From an uncultured Spirochaetales bacterium (lineage in GTDB: Bacteria > Spirochaetota > Spirochaetia > Sphaerochaetales > Sphaerochaetaceae): 15,177 nt of DNA. Of this stretch, positions 6,259 to 13,034 are shown piece by piece. The stretch's first letter is position 1, and each line of letters begins with the position of its first letter. The stretch is from NCBI GenBank assembly GCA_934247875.1, contig CAKQJZ010000049.1, positions 1-15,177 on the forward strand, written 5' to 3'. Position numbers and translations under genes: made by a program. Under the pieces are notes generated by a model that did no database searches, was not told the DNA's origin, and saw nothing but the letters and a program-made list of their open reading frames with translations.

Positions 6259-7168
6259 AAAGTGCCTCTAAATAAACGCTGAGAGTCTTCTCAAGCTCAT
6301 TACCTGTAATCAATGTGATATTGCAATAAGGCAGAGCCTTAGCTGCAACTGCAGCTTTAATGATACCATATTTCTCAATAAGCTCAGAAGCCTCTTTAGT
6401 ATTTGAGTTAACAAACTCAACACTTGCTTTATAATCCTCAAGGAAAGCCTTGACAGCACTCTCATGATCCTTGATGAAATCCTTTCTAGCAACAACAACA
6501 CCAGTAACTAGAGGAGTGCCAGCAATAGCTTCAAAAGCATCATTCATATCATAGAGAATATGGATATCCTTATTCTGCATCATAGCAGTAGTAGCAAAAG
6601 GCTGAGGAAGCATTGCAAGTGCAGAGCCATTAGAAGAAGCAAGCGCTGCAACACACTCTGCGTGCTCACTCTTCCACTCAACATAAACATCCTTTCCATC
6701 AACTAAGCCAAGAGAATTCAGAATAGTCTCTAAAGCATATTGAGGAGTTGAGCCTTTACCAGATGCATATATAGTCTTTCCCTTGATATCATCAACGCTG
6801 GTAATTGCACTGTCGCCAAAACCGCAGATATAAAGCACACCAAGAGTATTGATTCCAAGAACCTCTACTTTGCCTGTATTGTTGTAAATAACAGAAGCAA
6901 GGTTAGCAGGAATAGCTGCAATATCAACTTCCCCTTTTACAATAGCTGGAACAACAGCATCAGGAGCAGACTCCAATGAGAAGGTATACTTGCCTTCATC
7001 CATCATCTTTACCATACCCATTGCTGTAGGACCTTTAAGAGCTACAACACGAACTTCAACATCGTCAGAGAATGGGGACTTTGTAATACCACTGCTCTCT
7101 TTAGCACCCTCTGCAAAAAGAGAAACAGCTAGTAGCATAACTAATAAGATTGTTAGAGCTTTCTTCAT
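6197..7168 (-). CDS. NMT1/THI5-like ABC substrate-binding protein (NitT/TauT family)
   Basis: The extracytoplasmic receptor of the importer, 323 residues. The signal peptide MKKALTILLVMLLAVSLFA ends at about A19, followed by EGAKESSG, a pattern common in spirochaetal binding proteins. The body has the type-II binding-protein layout of the NMT1 family: VVALKGPTAMGMVKMM near the N-terminus, GEVDIAAIPANLASVIYNN, then KGKTIYASGKGSTPQYALETIL, and the C-terminal KSIGQKLPEADFYYL. Family members bind thiamine precursors, sulfonates, nitrate or other small molecules; the ligand cannot be assigned. No TPP riboswitch fits in the leader. Start: ATG with GGAGG six bases upstream (GTGGAGGTTAACC). A perfect Fur-type palindrome lies about 60 bp upstream, so metal control is likely. 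Confidence 0.85.
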   Translation of the reverse strand: MKKALTILLVMLLAVSLFAEGAKESSGITKSPFSDDVEVRVVALKGPTAMGMVKMMDEGKYTFSLESAPDAVVPAIVKGEVDIAAIPANLASVIYNNTGKVEVLGINTLGVLYICGFGDSAITSVDDIKGKTIYASGKGSTPQYALETILNSLGLVDGKDVYVEWKSEHAECVAALASSNGSALAMLPQPFATTAMMQNKDIHILYDMNDAFEAIAGTPLVTGVVVARKDFIKDHESAVKAFLEDYKASVEFVNSNTKEASELIEKYGIIKAAVAAKALPYCNITLITGNELEKTLSVYLEALYAQNPKSIGQKLPEADFYYL

Positions 7169-7193
7169 GGTTAACCTCCACTAACTCCAACAT

Positions 7194-7222
7194 AGTTTAA
7201 GTAAAATCAAAAGTTAAATCAA
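7194..7222 (-). promoter_or_regulatory. Candidate promoter of the ABC importer operon
   Basis: On the minus strand TTGATT (7217-7222) and TAAACT (7194-7199) are 17 nt apart, about 25-30 nt before the binding-protein ATG. Each box matches at four of six bases. The Fur-type palindrome lies directly upstream of this -35. Confidence 0.4.
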
Positions 7223-7229
7223 TTAGATT

Positions 7230-7248
7230 ATTGATAATTATTATCAAT
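7230..7248. promoter_or_regulatory. Fur-box-like operator (perfect 9-1-9 palindrome)
   Basis: ATTGATAATTATTATCAAT is a perfect 19-bp inverted repeat around one central base. Its inner 15 bp (7232-7246) equal TGATAATNATTATCA, the 7-1-7 consensus described for Fur. PerR and Zur boxes share the layout but differ at the outer bases (TTATAAT..., TCGTAAT...), so Fur is the best fit; Mur-type use is possible. It lies between the terminator of the small-protein genes and the promoter of the ABC operon. Confidence 0.72.
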
Positions 7249-7282
7249 TAAAACCCTCTTATTGAAATAACAACAAGAGGGT
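7249..7282 (-). terminator. Intrinsic terminator after the small lipoprotein gene
   Basis: On the minus strand ACCCTCTT pairs with AAGAGGGT (8 bp, 14-nt loop) and runs into TTTTAATT. It lies about 30 nt after the stop at 7311. Its T-run touches the Fur-type palindrome, so the two operons are separated by very little DNA. Confidence 0.75.
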
Positions 7283-7310
7283 ACTAGAAATAATTAAGTT
7301 AAGTCTTATG

Positions 7311-7736
7311 TCAAATCCTTGCACATTCAATAGACTTGCCATCAGAGAAGACAAATGTAATCAGAATTACTTTACCACCTTCATCTTTGGTATAATTAAA
7401 CTTGAAAGGATTCTCAGTTATAAGAGTAATCTCATCGCCTTCATCTGAAGCATAGAAAGTATGAGTATCACTTCCTGTAAACACAATCTCAGTCGCATCT
7501 TGATCTTTGATATCAATAACCAACTCTTCACCAAGGAACTCTTGAATCTTCTCTGGTTTCGGAACACAGAAATAAGGAGATGCAGACTCTTTCTTATCTA
7601 CTTTAAGTGTAGTAATAGTGTTTATTTTGCCTTCCCCTTCAACAACACCATTTTCAATCTCTTCCCAATCCATTGCTGGATTACAGCTAGCTAGAAGAAT
7701 AAGTACAACTAATAAAAGTGTGAAAACTCTATTCAT
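7311..7736 (-). CDS. Small predicted lipoprotein of unknown function
   Basis: A 141-residue exported protein. The N-terminus MNRVFTLLLVVLILLASC is a lipoprotein signal with lipobox LLAS-C; C18 would be the lipidated residue, followed by NPAMDWEEIENG. The mature part is acidic and strand-rich (ATEIVFTGSDTHTFYASDEG, then KVILITFVFSDGKSIECARI), with cysteines at C57 and near the C-terminus. I do not recognise the family. The ATG has GGAGG six bases upstream. It lies 14 nt after the membrane-anchored gene and is followed by a terminator, so the two probably form a bicistronic unit. The last strand pattern, 'VTITF..SEVHLSFSNSGR' in the neighbour and 'ITFVFSDGKSIECARI' here, looks loosely similar, so the two may be related beta-rich domains; this is weak. 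Confidence 0.6.
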   Translation of the reverse strand: MNRVFTLLLVVLILLASCNPAMDWEEIENGVVEGEGKINTITTLKVDKKESASPYFCVPKPEKIQEFLGEELVIDIKDQDATEIVFTGSDTHTFYASDEGDEITLITENPFKFNYTKDEGGKVILITFVFSDGKSIECARI

Positions 7737-7750
7737 CTATTTCCTCCATT

Positions 7751-8056
7751 TTAAATAATAGGAAGACTGACCTGCCTTCCTGAATTTGAGAAAGATAGAT
7801 GAACTTCACTTGAAGAGAAAGTGATAGTTACTGGCTCTGAAAAGAGATCCTCTATGTAGATATCATCCTGGAACGCAAAAATAGAGTCTTCTGTTTCAAT
7901 AATCAAAGAACCAAACTTATCAACATAAAACTGCGGCTCTTCAATACTCTCTTCTGACGATTCTGGCTCCTTAACATGCTCTCTTTGAGACAACAAAACA
8001 ACAGATAAAACAACGATAAGAATTAAGCTAAGAGCTAGAACCTTTTTAATAGCCAT
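7751..8056 (-). CDS. Small membrane-anchored protein of unknown function
   Basis: A 101-residue protein from the ATG at 8054-8056: MAIKK followed by one hydrophobic segment (about residues 5-22, VLALSLILIVVLSVVLL), then an acidic linker (EPESSEESIEEP) and a short beta-rich domain outside the membrane (YVDKFGSLIIETEDSIFAFQDD). No lipobox cysteine is present, so it is probably an N-terminal anchor rather than a lipoprotein. A TTG at 8081-8083 would add nine residues (MVKACLDKL); neither start has a clear ribosome site, so the 5' end is uncertain. It lies 14 nt upstream of the lipoprotein gene. The family is not recognised. About 158 bp of AT-rich DNA upstream, to 8214, shows no clear gene. Confidence 0.5.
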   Translation of the reverse strand: MAIKKVLALSLILIVVLSVVLLSQREHVKEPESSEESIEEPQFYVDKFGSLIIETEDSIFAFQDDIYIEDLFSEPVTITFSSSEVHLSFSNSGRQVSLPII

Positions 8057-8214
8057 AAGCTTATCTAAACACGCCTTAACCAAACCGGGAAGGCCCCAAC
8101 TTCTTAAATAATTTTCTATTTCATAGTGATTTATTTCGATTTCTCACTAAACATCAAATAAGGGTTACTTAATTGAGATATCGATCAACAGGCAAATTCA
8201 AGGAAAAATATCAG

Positions 8215-9132
8215 CTAGCTCATAATATAAGCATTAGGCCTATAGTCACGCTTTATTTGCTGCAGTAGCTTTCTAGCTGCAATGCTGCAATGCTCTCTTT
8301 GGTCTTCAAGAAGGAGGATTTCTCTCTTTGGAAGTGTAAAGCCATCTGGTGCTATTACTCTTACAGAGCCTTCAGCAACAGCAGGGGATGCAAAGAATTC
8401 TGGGACAAATGCAACTCCGAGCCCCGCTTTTACAAGTGGAATCATCACATTGCATGTTGATATTCCAATATCTGGATTCCATTCTATTCCATGATCTGCG
8501 AAGTATTTATTATGAAAATCAGCACTGGATGTGTAGCTGGAGTGTCCGATAATCGGAAGCTTCAATAGTTCTTTGAGTTTTATCTCATCATGAGGCCAGT
8601 GCTTATTTATAGCTGAATCAACAACTACTTCTTTATAACGCAATAGCGGAGTCTGATTGAAATCATTCTTTTTATATACAGGTCCATTTACAACAGCGAA
8701 ATCTATTACTCCAGATTTCAATGCATCTGTTGCTTGGTTTGTCGTATATGAAAAGATCGATATGTTTATATTCGGATATTCGCTCTTGAATGCTTTTATT
8801 GAATCAATAACTACGCTTTGAAATGCTGCATCTGTTACGCCTATGCATATCACACCTGCAGATAAGTCATTTTCAGCAGATAGCTCAGCCTCAGCAGCTC
8901 TTAGTTCATTATACGCAATTGAGACATGCTGAAAGAGCTTCTCACCCTCCCTTGTCAGAGTTATTCCTCTATTGCTCCTGATCATCAGCTTGCAGCCCAT
9001 TTGCATCTCAAGCTTATTCATTAGCTTTGAGAGATTAGGCTGGTTGCTATTTAGAAGCTTAGCAACTAATGAGAGGTTCTTATACTTACCTACATAGTAG
9101 AAAATCTTATAGTAGTCGTAATTTATATTCAC
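8215..9132 (-). CDS. LysR-family transcriptional regulator
   Basis: 305 residues. The N-terminal winged helix-turn-helix (about 1-62) has the usual pattern: DYYKIFYYVGKYKNLSLVAKLLNSNQPNLSKLMNKLEMQMG in several turns, then LMIRSNRGITLTREGEKLF. A linker helix (about 65-88) and a periplasmic-binding-like effector domain (about 90-295) follow, with AGVICIGVTDAAFQSVV and LVKAGLGVAFVPEFF visible. It would sense a small metabolite and control the divergent plus-strand cluster, 263 bp away. The start is GTG at 9130-9132 with only a weak ribosome site, but the protein begins like its family (MNINYDYYKIF). It has no obvious strong terminator. Confidence 0.88.
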   Translation of the reverse strand: MNINYDYYKIFYYVGKYKNLSLVAKLLNSNQPNLSKLMNKLEMQMGCKLMIRSNRGITLTREGEKLFQHVSIAYNELRAAEAELSAENDLSAGVICIGVTDAAFQSVVIDSIKAFKSEYPNINISIFSYTTNQATDALKSGVIDFAVVNGPVYKKNDFNQTPLLRYKEVVVDSAINKHWPHDEIKLKELLKLPIIGHSSYTSSADFHNKYFADHGIEWNPDIGISTCNVMIPLVKAGLGVAFVPEFFASPAVAEGSVRVIAPDGFTLPKREILLLEDQREHCSIAARKLLQQIKRDYRPNAYIMS

Positions 9133-9268
9133 TTAGCTAGAATATCATCAATGAAAATTATTGTGAATAATAGATATTTTATTGTCGATAAATTCTTAAC
9201 TATTTATGTAGTAAAATAATTAATTATTTACTTATATTAAAAGTAAATAAAACTTAGCTCAATTAGTA

Positions 9269-9313
9269 TGTAAAACTCTATTTACAATGCTCTGATATGT
9301 ATTTTTTACATAT
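9269..9313. promoter_or_regulatory. Two dyads in the LysR-permease gap, probable LysR sites
   Basis: The first dyad, 9269-9286, is TGTAAA-6 nt-TTTACA, perfect. The second, 9295-9313, is ATATGTA-5 nt-TACATAT, perfect, with an inner T-N11-A core (T9298 to A9310) as described for LysR-type boxes. Their centres are about 26.5 bp apart and they share TGTA/TACA half-sites. This suits a recognition site plus an activation site. The rest of the gap, 9133-9395, is very AT-rich and holds no gene. Confidence 0.55.
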
Positions 9314-9333
9314 TAGCTATTTGAAAATAGTAT
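9305..9333 (+). promoter_or_regulatory. Candidate promoter of the permease/SDR/amidohydrolase/BCCT cluster
   Basis: TTTACA (9305-9310) and TAGTAT (9328-9333) are 17 nt apart; five and four of six bases match consensus. The -35 lies inside the second dyad, so the regulator would act on RNA polymerase directly or by displacement. A 6-2-6 inverted repeat, CTATTT-GA-AAATAG, covers the spacer and -10. Confidence 0.4.
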
Positions 9334-9395
9334 TTTACACACTACTTCCATTTCTCTATCCTATGCCTAAATTCAAGCTTCTCGGAGGACCATGA

Positions 9396-10679
9396 ATGAA
9401 TACAATGGTTTTATGCTTATTGATTTTCTTGGCAATGATTATTCTTTTCTTCATCAAGAAAATCCCTATGGCCTACACATGTATGGGTGTTATTGTTGCA
9501 CTGTTTGTAGGCGGATGTGTTGATGCTAAGACAGTTTTTGCAGGCTTTGGCAACAACAACGTAGTAACTATGGCTGCAATGTTCATAGTAGCAGCTGGAC
9601 TTGCAAGAACTCAGATGGTCAACCATCTTTCAAACCTTCTATATAAGGTCAACGATGGTTCATTTACCAAGATTCTTGCTTCTTACGCACTTGTTACTCT
9701 GATTCTTGGACAATTCGTACCATCTCTTGCTGCACTCTTTGCTATGGTATGTCCTCTTGTACAGAATATGTGTAAGAAAATGAACATCAGCCCAACAAAG
9801 ATGCTCTACCCTATTGCGATTGTAACAGTTTCATGTTCATTCATAATTGAGCCTATTGGTCCTTATGCTGCTTGGTTTGTTACACAGAATGGTTACCTTG
9901 AATCTTATGGCTGGGCTGGCAATCCTCTCAGCATGTGGTCAGAGACACTTGTATTCCTGCCTACCGGTATAATCACATTCTTAGTTGCAATCTTCATCAT
10001 TCCTAAGTTCCTCCCTAATGAGCCAGAGTTTCCTGTAACAACTCTTGAAGAGGCAGGCCAGCTTCAGAAGCAGGAACCACTTACTCCTGTAAGAGAGTTC
10101 CTTGGCTATGGCGTATTCGTAGCAGTAGTAATCGGCCTTATGTGCGGTCTTCCTTCATGGGCTGTAACACTTGCAGGTGCAGTTGTAATAGTAATATCTG
10201 GTGTTCTTTCAGAGAAAGAATCTATTACAGCAATGAACATGCCAATGGTTCTGCTATACGCAGGTGTAACAGTACTTGGTTCAGCTCTAAGCTCAACAGG
10301 TGCAGCTGAGTACCTTGGCGAGTTTATCAAGATGCTGCTTGGCAACGTTACTAACAGCTATGTAATCGGAGCAATCATCTTCTTGGCATCTTTCATCATG
10401 ACATCCCTACTCTACAACAAGGCAGTAACAACAGTACTTATCCCTATTATTGTTCTCTCACTTAGCAGCATGGGAATGGATCCAAGAGGCTGTGTAATCC
10501 TTTGCTCTCTTGCATCTATGTCTTCACTTATCACACCACTGCCAAACCCAGTAATCCCAATGGCTATGCAGACAGGTGGATACTCACAGAAGACTATATT
10601 GAAAGTTGGTCTTATAAGCGCAGCATTCCGTTTTGTATTCGGTGTTGCTATTGCAATGACACTATTCCCAGTTAAGTAA
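9396..10679 (+). CDS. SLC13/DASS-like anion permease (ArsB/NhaD superfamily)
   Basis: A 427-residue membrane protein with about 10-12 hydrophobic segments. It shows the repeated layout of SLC13/CitMHS-type carriers: FGNNNVVTMAAMFIVAAGL (51-69), SFIIEPIGPYAAW (148-160) in the first half, and SLLYNKAVTTVLIPI (337-351) with SLITPLPNPVIPMAM (377-391) in the second. Paired N/T-P motifs of this kind bind the anion and Na+ or H+ in the family. Substrates of relatives are mostly di- or tricarboxylates or sulfate; the substrate here is unknown. The ATG at 9396 has GGAGG seven bases upstream; an ATG at 9392 is in another frame. It is the first gene of the cluster facing LysR, 22 nt before the SDR gene. 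Confidence 0.82.
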   Translation: MNTMVLCLLIFLAMIILFFIKKIPMAYTCMGVIVALFVGGCVDAKTVFAGFGNNNVVTMAAMFIVAAGLARTQMVNHLSNLLYKVNDGSFTKILASYALVTLILGQFVPSLAALFAMVCPLVQNMCKKMNISPTKMLYPIAIVTVSCSFIIEPIGPYAAWFVTQNGYLESYGWAGNPLSMWSETLVFLPTGIITFLVAIFIIPKFLPNEPEFPVTTLEEAGQLQKQEPLTPVREFLGYGVFVAVVIGLMCGLPSWAVTLAGAVVIVISGVLSEKESITAMNMPMVLLYAGVTVLGSALSSTGAAEYLGEFIKMLLGNVTNSYVIGAIIFLASFIMTSLLYNKAVTTVLIPIIVLSLSSMGMDPRGCVILCSLASMSSLITPLPNPVIPMAMQTGGYSQKTILKVGLISAAFRFVFGVAIAMTLFPVK

Positions 10680-10701
10680 ATAAATATAAGAGGTTAAAAA
10701 G

Positions 10702-11490
10702 ATGAGACGTTTTACAGATAAAGTAGTTGCAATTACAGGCGGTGGCTCAGGAATGGGCAAGACTACCTGCGAGATGTTTGCAAATGAAGGCGGCATAATC
10801 GCTGTCATCGATGTAAACGAACAGGGTGCTCTAGAGACTGTTAAGTCTATAGAGGAAAAAGGCGGCAAAGCTAAGGCTTATAAGGCTGATATCACAGATG
10901 AGAAGAGAATGGCAGAGGTATTTGAAGATATCTACAGAGCATTTGGACACATCGACATTCTCTACAACAACGCAGGCATCAGCCCAACTGGCACTGCTGT
11001 TACTACATCAATTGAAGACTTCAGAAAGGTTCTCAGGATCGATATGGAAGCAGTATTCATTGCATGCCACATTGTAATACCTTATATGGAAAAGCAAGGC
11101 GGCGGCGTAATTCTGAATACAGTCGGAACATATGGCTTAAGACCTACTCCTAATAAGATTGGCTACTCAGCAGCTAAAGCAGCTGCACTTAGCTTAACAA
11201 GATCTATAGCTGTAGACTTTGCCAGAAGCAACATCAGATGCAATGCTATATGCCCAGGCTTTGTTGACACACCTCTTAATAAAGGCTTTGAAGGTGAAGC
11301 AAGAGAGAGATTCTTGGATAAGTATCAGCCTTCCCTTTATAAGATTCAGCCAGAAGATATCGCACTTACAGCTATGTGGCTTGCAAGTGATGAAGCTAAG
11401 GCTATTACAGGTCAGCCTATTGTTGTAGATGGCGGTACAGAGGCATGCCTCTACTTCAACTACAAAAAGCCATCTGAACTAGCTAAATAG
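10702..11490 (+). CDS. SDR-family NAD(P)-dependent oxidoreductase, catalytic Ser replaced
   Basis: A 262-residue classical short-chain dehydrogenase/reductase. Cofactor site T-G-G-G-S-G-M-G (12-19); the acidic D37 after the second strand favours NAD(H). NNAG is at 89-92, the catalytic pair Y155-x3-K159 is in GYSAAKA, and CPGFVDTPL (184-192) and VVDGGTEA (241-248) follow as usual. The catalytic serine normally sits 13 residues before the tyrosine; here that position is G142 in ILNTVGTYG, with T143 next to it. Either a threonine takes its place or the reaction differs. The family oxidises alcohols or reduces ketones; the substrate is unknown. The ribosome site AAGAGG is 8-10 nt before the ATG. 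A hairpin with a short T-run follows the gene. Confidence 0.87.
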   Translation: MRRFTDKVVAITGGGSGMGKTTCEMFANEGGIIAVIDVNEQGALETVKSIEEKGGKAKAYKADITDEKRMAEVFEDIYRAFGHIDILYNNAGISPTGTAVTTSIEDFRKVLRIDMEAVFIACHIVIPYMEKQGGGVILNTVGTYGLRPTPNKIGYSAAKAAALSLTRSIAVDFARSNIRCNAICPGFVDTPLNKGFEGEARERFLDKYQPSLYKIQPEDIALTAMWLASDEAKAITGQPIVVDGGTEACLYFNYKKPSELAK

Positions 11491-11503
11491 TTCTATTATC
11501 ATG

Positions 11504-11541
11504 AGTGGCAATTCAATTATTCTGAGTTGCCACTTTTAATT
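11504..11541 (+). terminator. Hairpin between SDR and amidohydrolase genes (attenuator or partial terminator)
   Basis: AGTGGCAA (11504-11511) and TTGCCACT (11527-11534) form a perfect 8-bp stem with a 15-nt loop, followed by TTTAATTT. The T-run is interrupted and the next ribosome site (AAGGA, 11543-11547) is immediately downstream. It may set a lower level for the last two genes rather than end the transcript. Confidence 0.5.
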
Positions 11542-11555
11542 TAAGGAAGTGAAGA

Positions 11556-13034
11556 ATGGACAAATATATTGTTAAAGCAAAATACCTTTGGAATGGATTG
11601 GATGAGAAAGCAGCTGAAGATAAAGCTATCTTGATCGAGAATGGAAAGATTGCTGCACTTGATGCTTTTGATAAACTGAAAGCAGAGAATGCTTCAGCTG
11701 AAATAATAGATAATAAAGATTATCTGGTTCTTCCTGCATTCATCGATGCTCATGACCATGGCAGAGGCGTCTCCCCTGTTGCATTCGGTGCCTTTGACAG
11801 AGCACTTGAGATGTGGCTTCAGGACCTCAACAAGCTGCCATGCATTCCACATTATGAGGCTTGCTACTATGATGGCATCAGACTTGCAAGCACAGGTGTT
11901 GCTACTGTTCTTCATAGCCACAACCCAAACAGCTTCCAGAATATCAGAAAGGAAATGGTAGATAGTGCTCATGGCTACAAGGATGCTGGCCTCAGAAGCA
12001 TTCTATGCCCTCTTTACCTTGATCAGAATAAGCGCATCTACTACAACAGAGATCAGTTCTTAGCAGAACTCCCAGACTCAATCAGAGAACCTTTTGCTAA
12101 AGGAATTACAGATAAGATCATGTCAATGGATGAATACCTTAACCTTGTTGAAGGTATCGTATCTGACTTGAAAGAAGAGATTGAAGAGGGCTGGTGCGAA
12201 GTACAGCTTCATCCAAATGGTGGTCAGTGGTGCAGCGACGAGGCACTTCTACAGATGAAGGAATATGCACTTGAGCATGGCATGCATATCCATCTGCACC
12301 TTCTTGAGACAAAGTACCAGAGAGAGTATGCAATGCGCACATGGGGCAAGAACTTCATCAAGCACTATAATGATATAGGCTTCTTAGGCCCATGGGTTTC
12401 ATTTGCTCATTCTGTTTATATGGACGATGAGGATCTTCGTCTTATCAAAGAAAGTGGCGCTGTGCTTGTAAATAACCCATCTTCTAACCTCCGCTTAAGA
12501 AGTGGTTCATTCAGAATCAACAAAGTCCATGAACTCGGAATCAATGCAGGCATTGGACTTGATGGCTGCGCTTATGACGATGACCAGGATTACCTGAGAG
12601 AAATCAGAACTGCATGGCTCAATAATAGCATTACAGGCGTAAATGGCGGTGTTGATTACATGAAAGTTCTCAAGATGGCAACTTCTGGAGGTGCAAAGAT
12701 TGAAGGAAAGAAGCTATCTGAAGGTGTAATAGAGGTCGGCAGAAACGCAGATCTAACGCTCATTGATGTCAATAAGCTATATAGACCATATGCTGATAGC
12801 TATATCGATCCACTTGCACTTCTTGTACAGAAAGCAACTAGAGATTATGTTGAGATGACTATAGCTAATGGTGCTATTTCCTGGAAACGAGATGATGAGC
12901 ACTTTGCTAAAGAAGAAAAAGCTGAAGCAATGCTGCGTGACAGCATCATATCATGGAGATCTAGCCACCCAGGCAGACGTGACAATGAGCTGTTGATTTC
13001 TCATGTAAAAGAATTCTATAAGGATGTTGAATAA
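11556..13034 (+). CDS. Amidohydrolase of the AtzA/TrzN/SAH-deaminase type
   Basis: A 492-residue metal-dependent hydrolase. The N-terminal beta-sandwich begins KYIVKAKYLWNG, followed by LVLPAFIDAHDHG with metal ligands H66-x-H68. Later ligands and catalytic residues are H248 and E251 in HLHLLETKYQ, H285 in FAHSVYM, and D336 in GLDG. The H-x3-ET, 'AHS' and 'GxDG' set is that of subtype-III amidohydrolases (atrazine chlorohydrolase, guanine and S-adenosylhomocysteine deaminases), which hydrolyse a C-N or similar bond, often on a heteroaromatic ring. The substrate is not readable. The usual GTDG is here GLDG. The C-terminus (GRNADLTLIDVNKLYRP) returns to the sandwich. Ribosome site AAGGA is 8 nt upstream. 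The stop overlaps the transporter start (TAATG). Confidence 0.85.
   Translation: MDKYIVKAKYLWNGLDEKAAEDKAILIENGKIAALDAFDKLKAENASAEIIDNKDYLVLPAFIDAHDHGRGVSPVAFGAFDRALEMWLQDLNKLPCIPHYEACYYDGIRLASTGVATVLHSHNPNSFQNIRKEMVDSAHGYKDAGLRSILCPLYLDQNKRIYYNRDQFLAELPDSIREPFAKGITDKIMSMDEYLNLVEGIVSDLKEEIEEGWCEVQLHPNGGQWCSDEALLQMKEYALEHGMHIHLHLLETKYQREYAMRTWGKNFIKHYNDIGFLGPWVSFAHSVYMDDEDLRLIKESGAVLVNNPSSNLRLRSGSFRINKVHELGINAGIGLDGCAYDDDQDYLREIRTAWLNNSITGVNGGVDYMKVLKMATSGGAKIEGKKLSEGVIEVGRNADLTLIDVNKLYRPYADSYIDPLALLVQKATRDYVEMTIANGAISWKRDDEHFAKEEKAEAMLRDSIISWRSSHPGRRDNELLISHVKEFYKDVE

Noticed and set aside
7230..7248. PerR or Zur box instead of Fur box
   Set aside because: The outer bases TGATAAT match Fur; PerR consensus has TTATAAT and Zur TCGTAAT. 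Cross-recognition is not excluded.
7169..7310. TPP riboswitch before the NMT1-type binding protein
   Set aside because: The leader is too short and AT-rich, and no thi-box sequence is seen; a terminator and Fur-type palindrome fill the space.
9205..9235. AT-rich palindrome AATAATTAATTATT in the LysR-permease gap as an operator
   Set aside because: It is simple AT-rich sequence where such palindromes arise by chance; the two TGTA/TACA dyads are better candidates.
9392..9415. ATG at 9392 as start of the SLC13-like permease
   Set aside because: It is in a different frame (MNEYNGFM) from the long membrane-protein frame, which starts at 9396.
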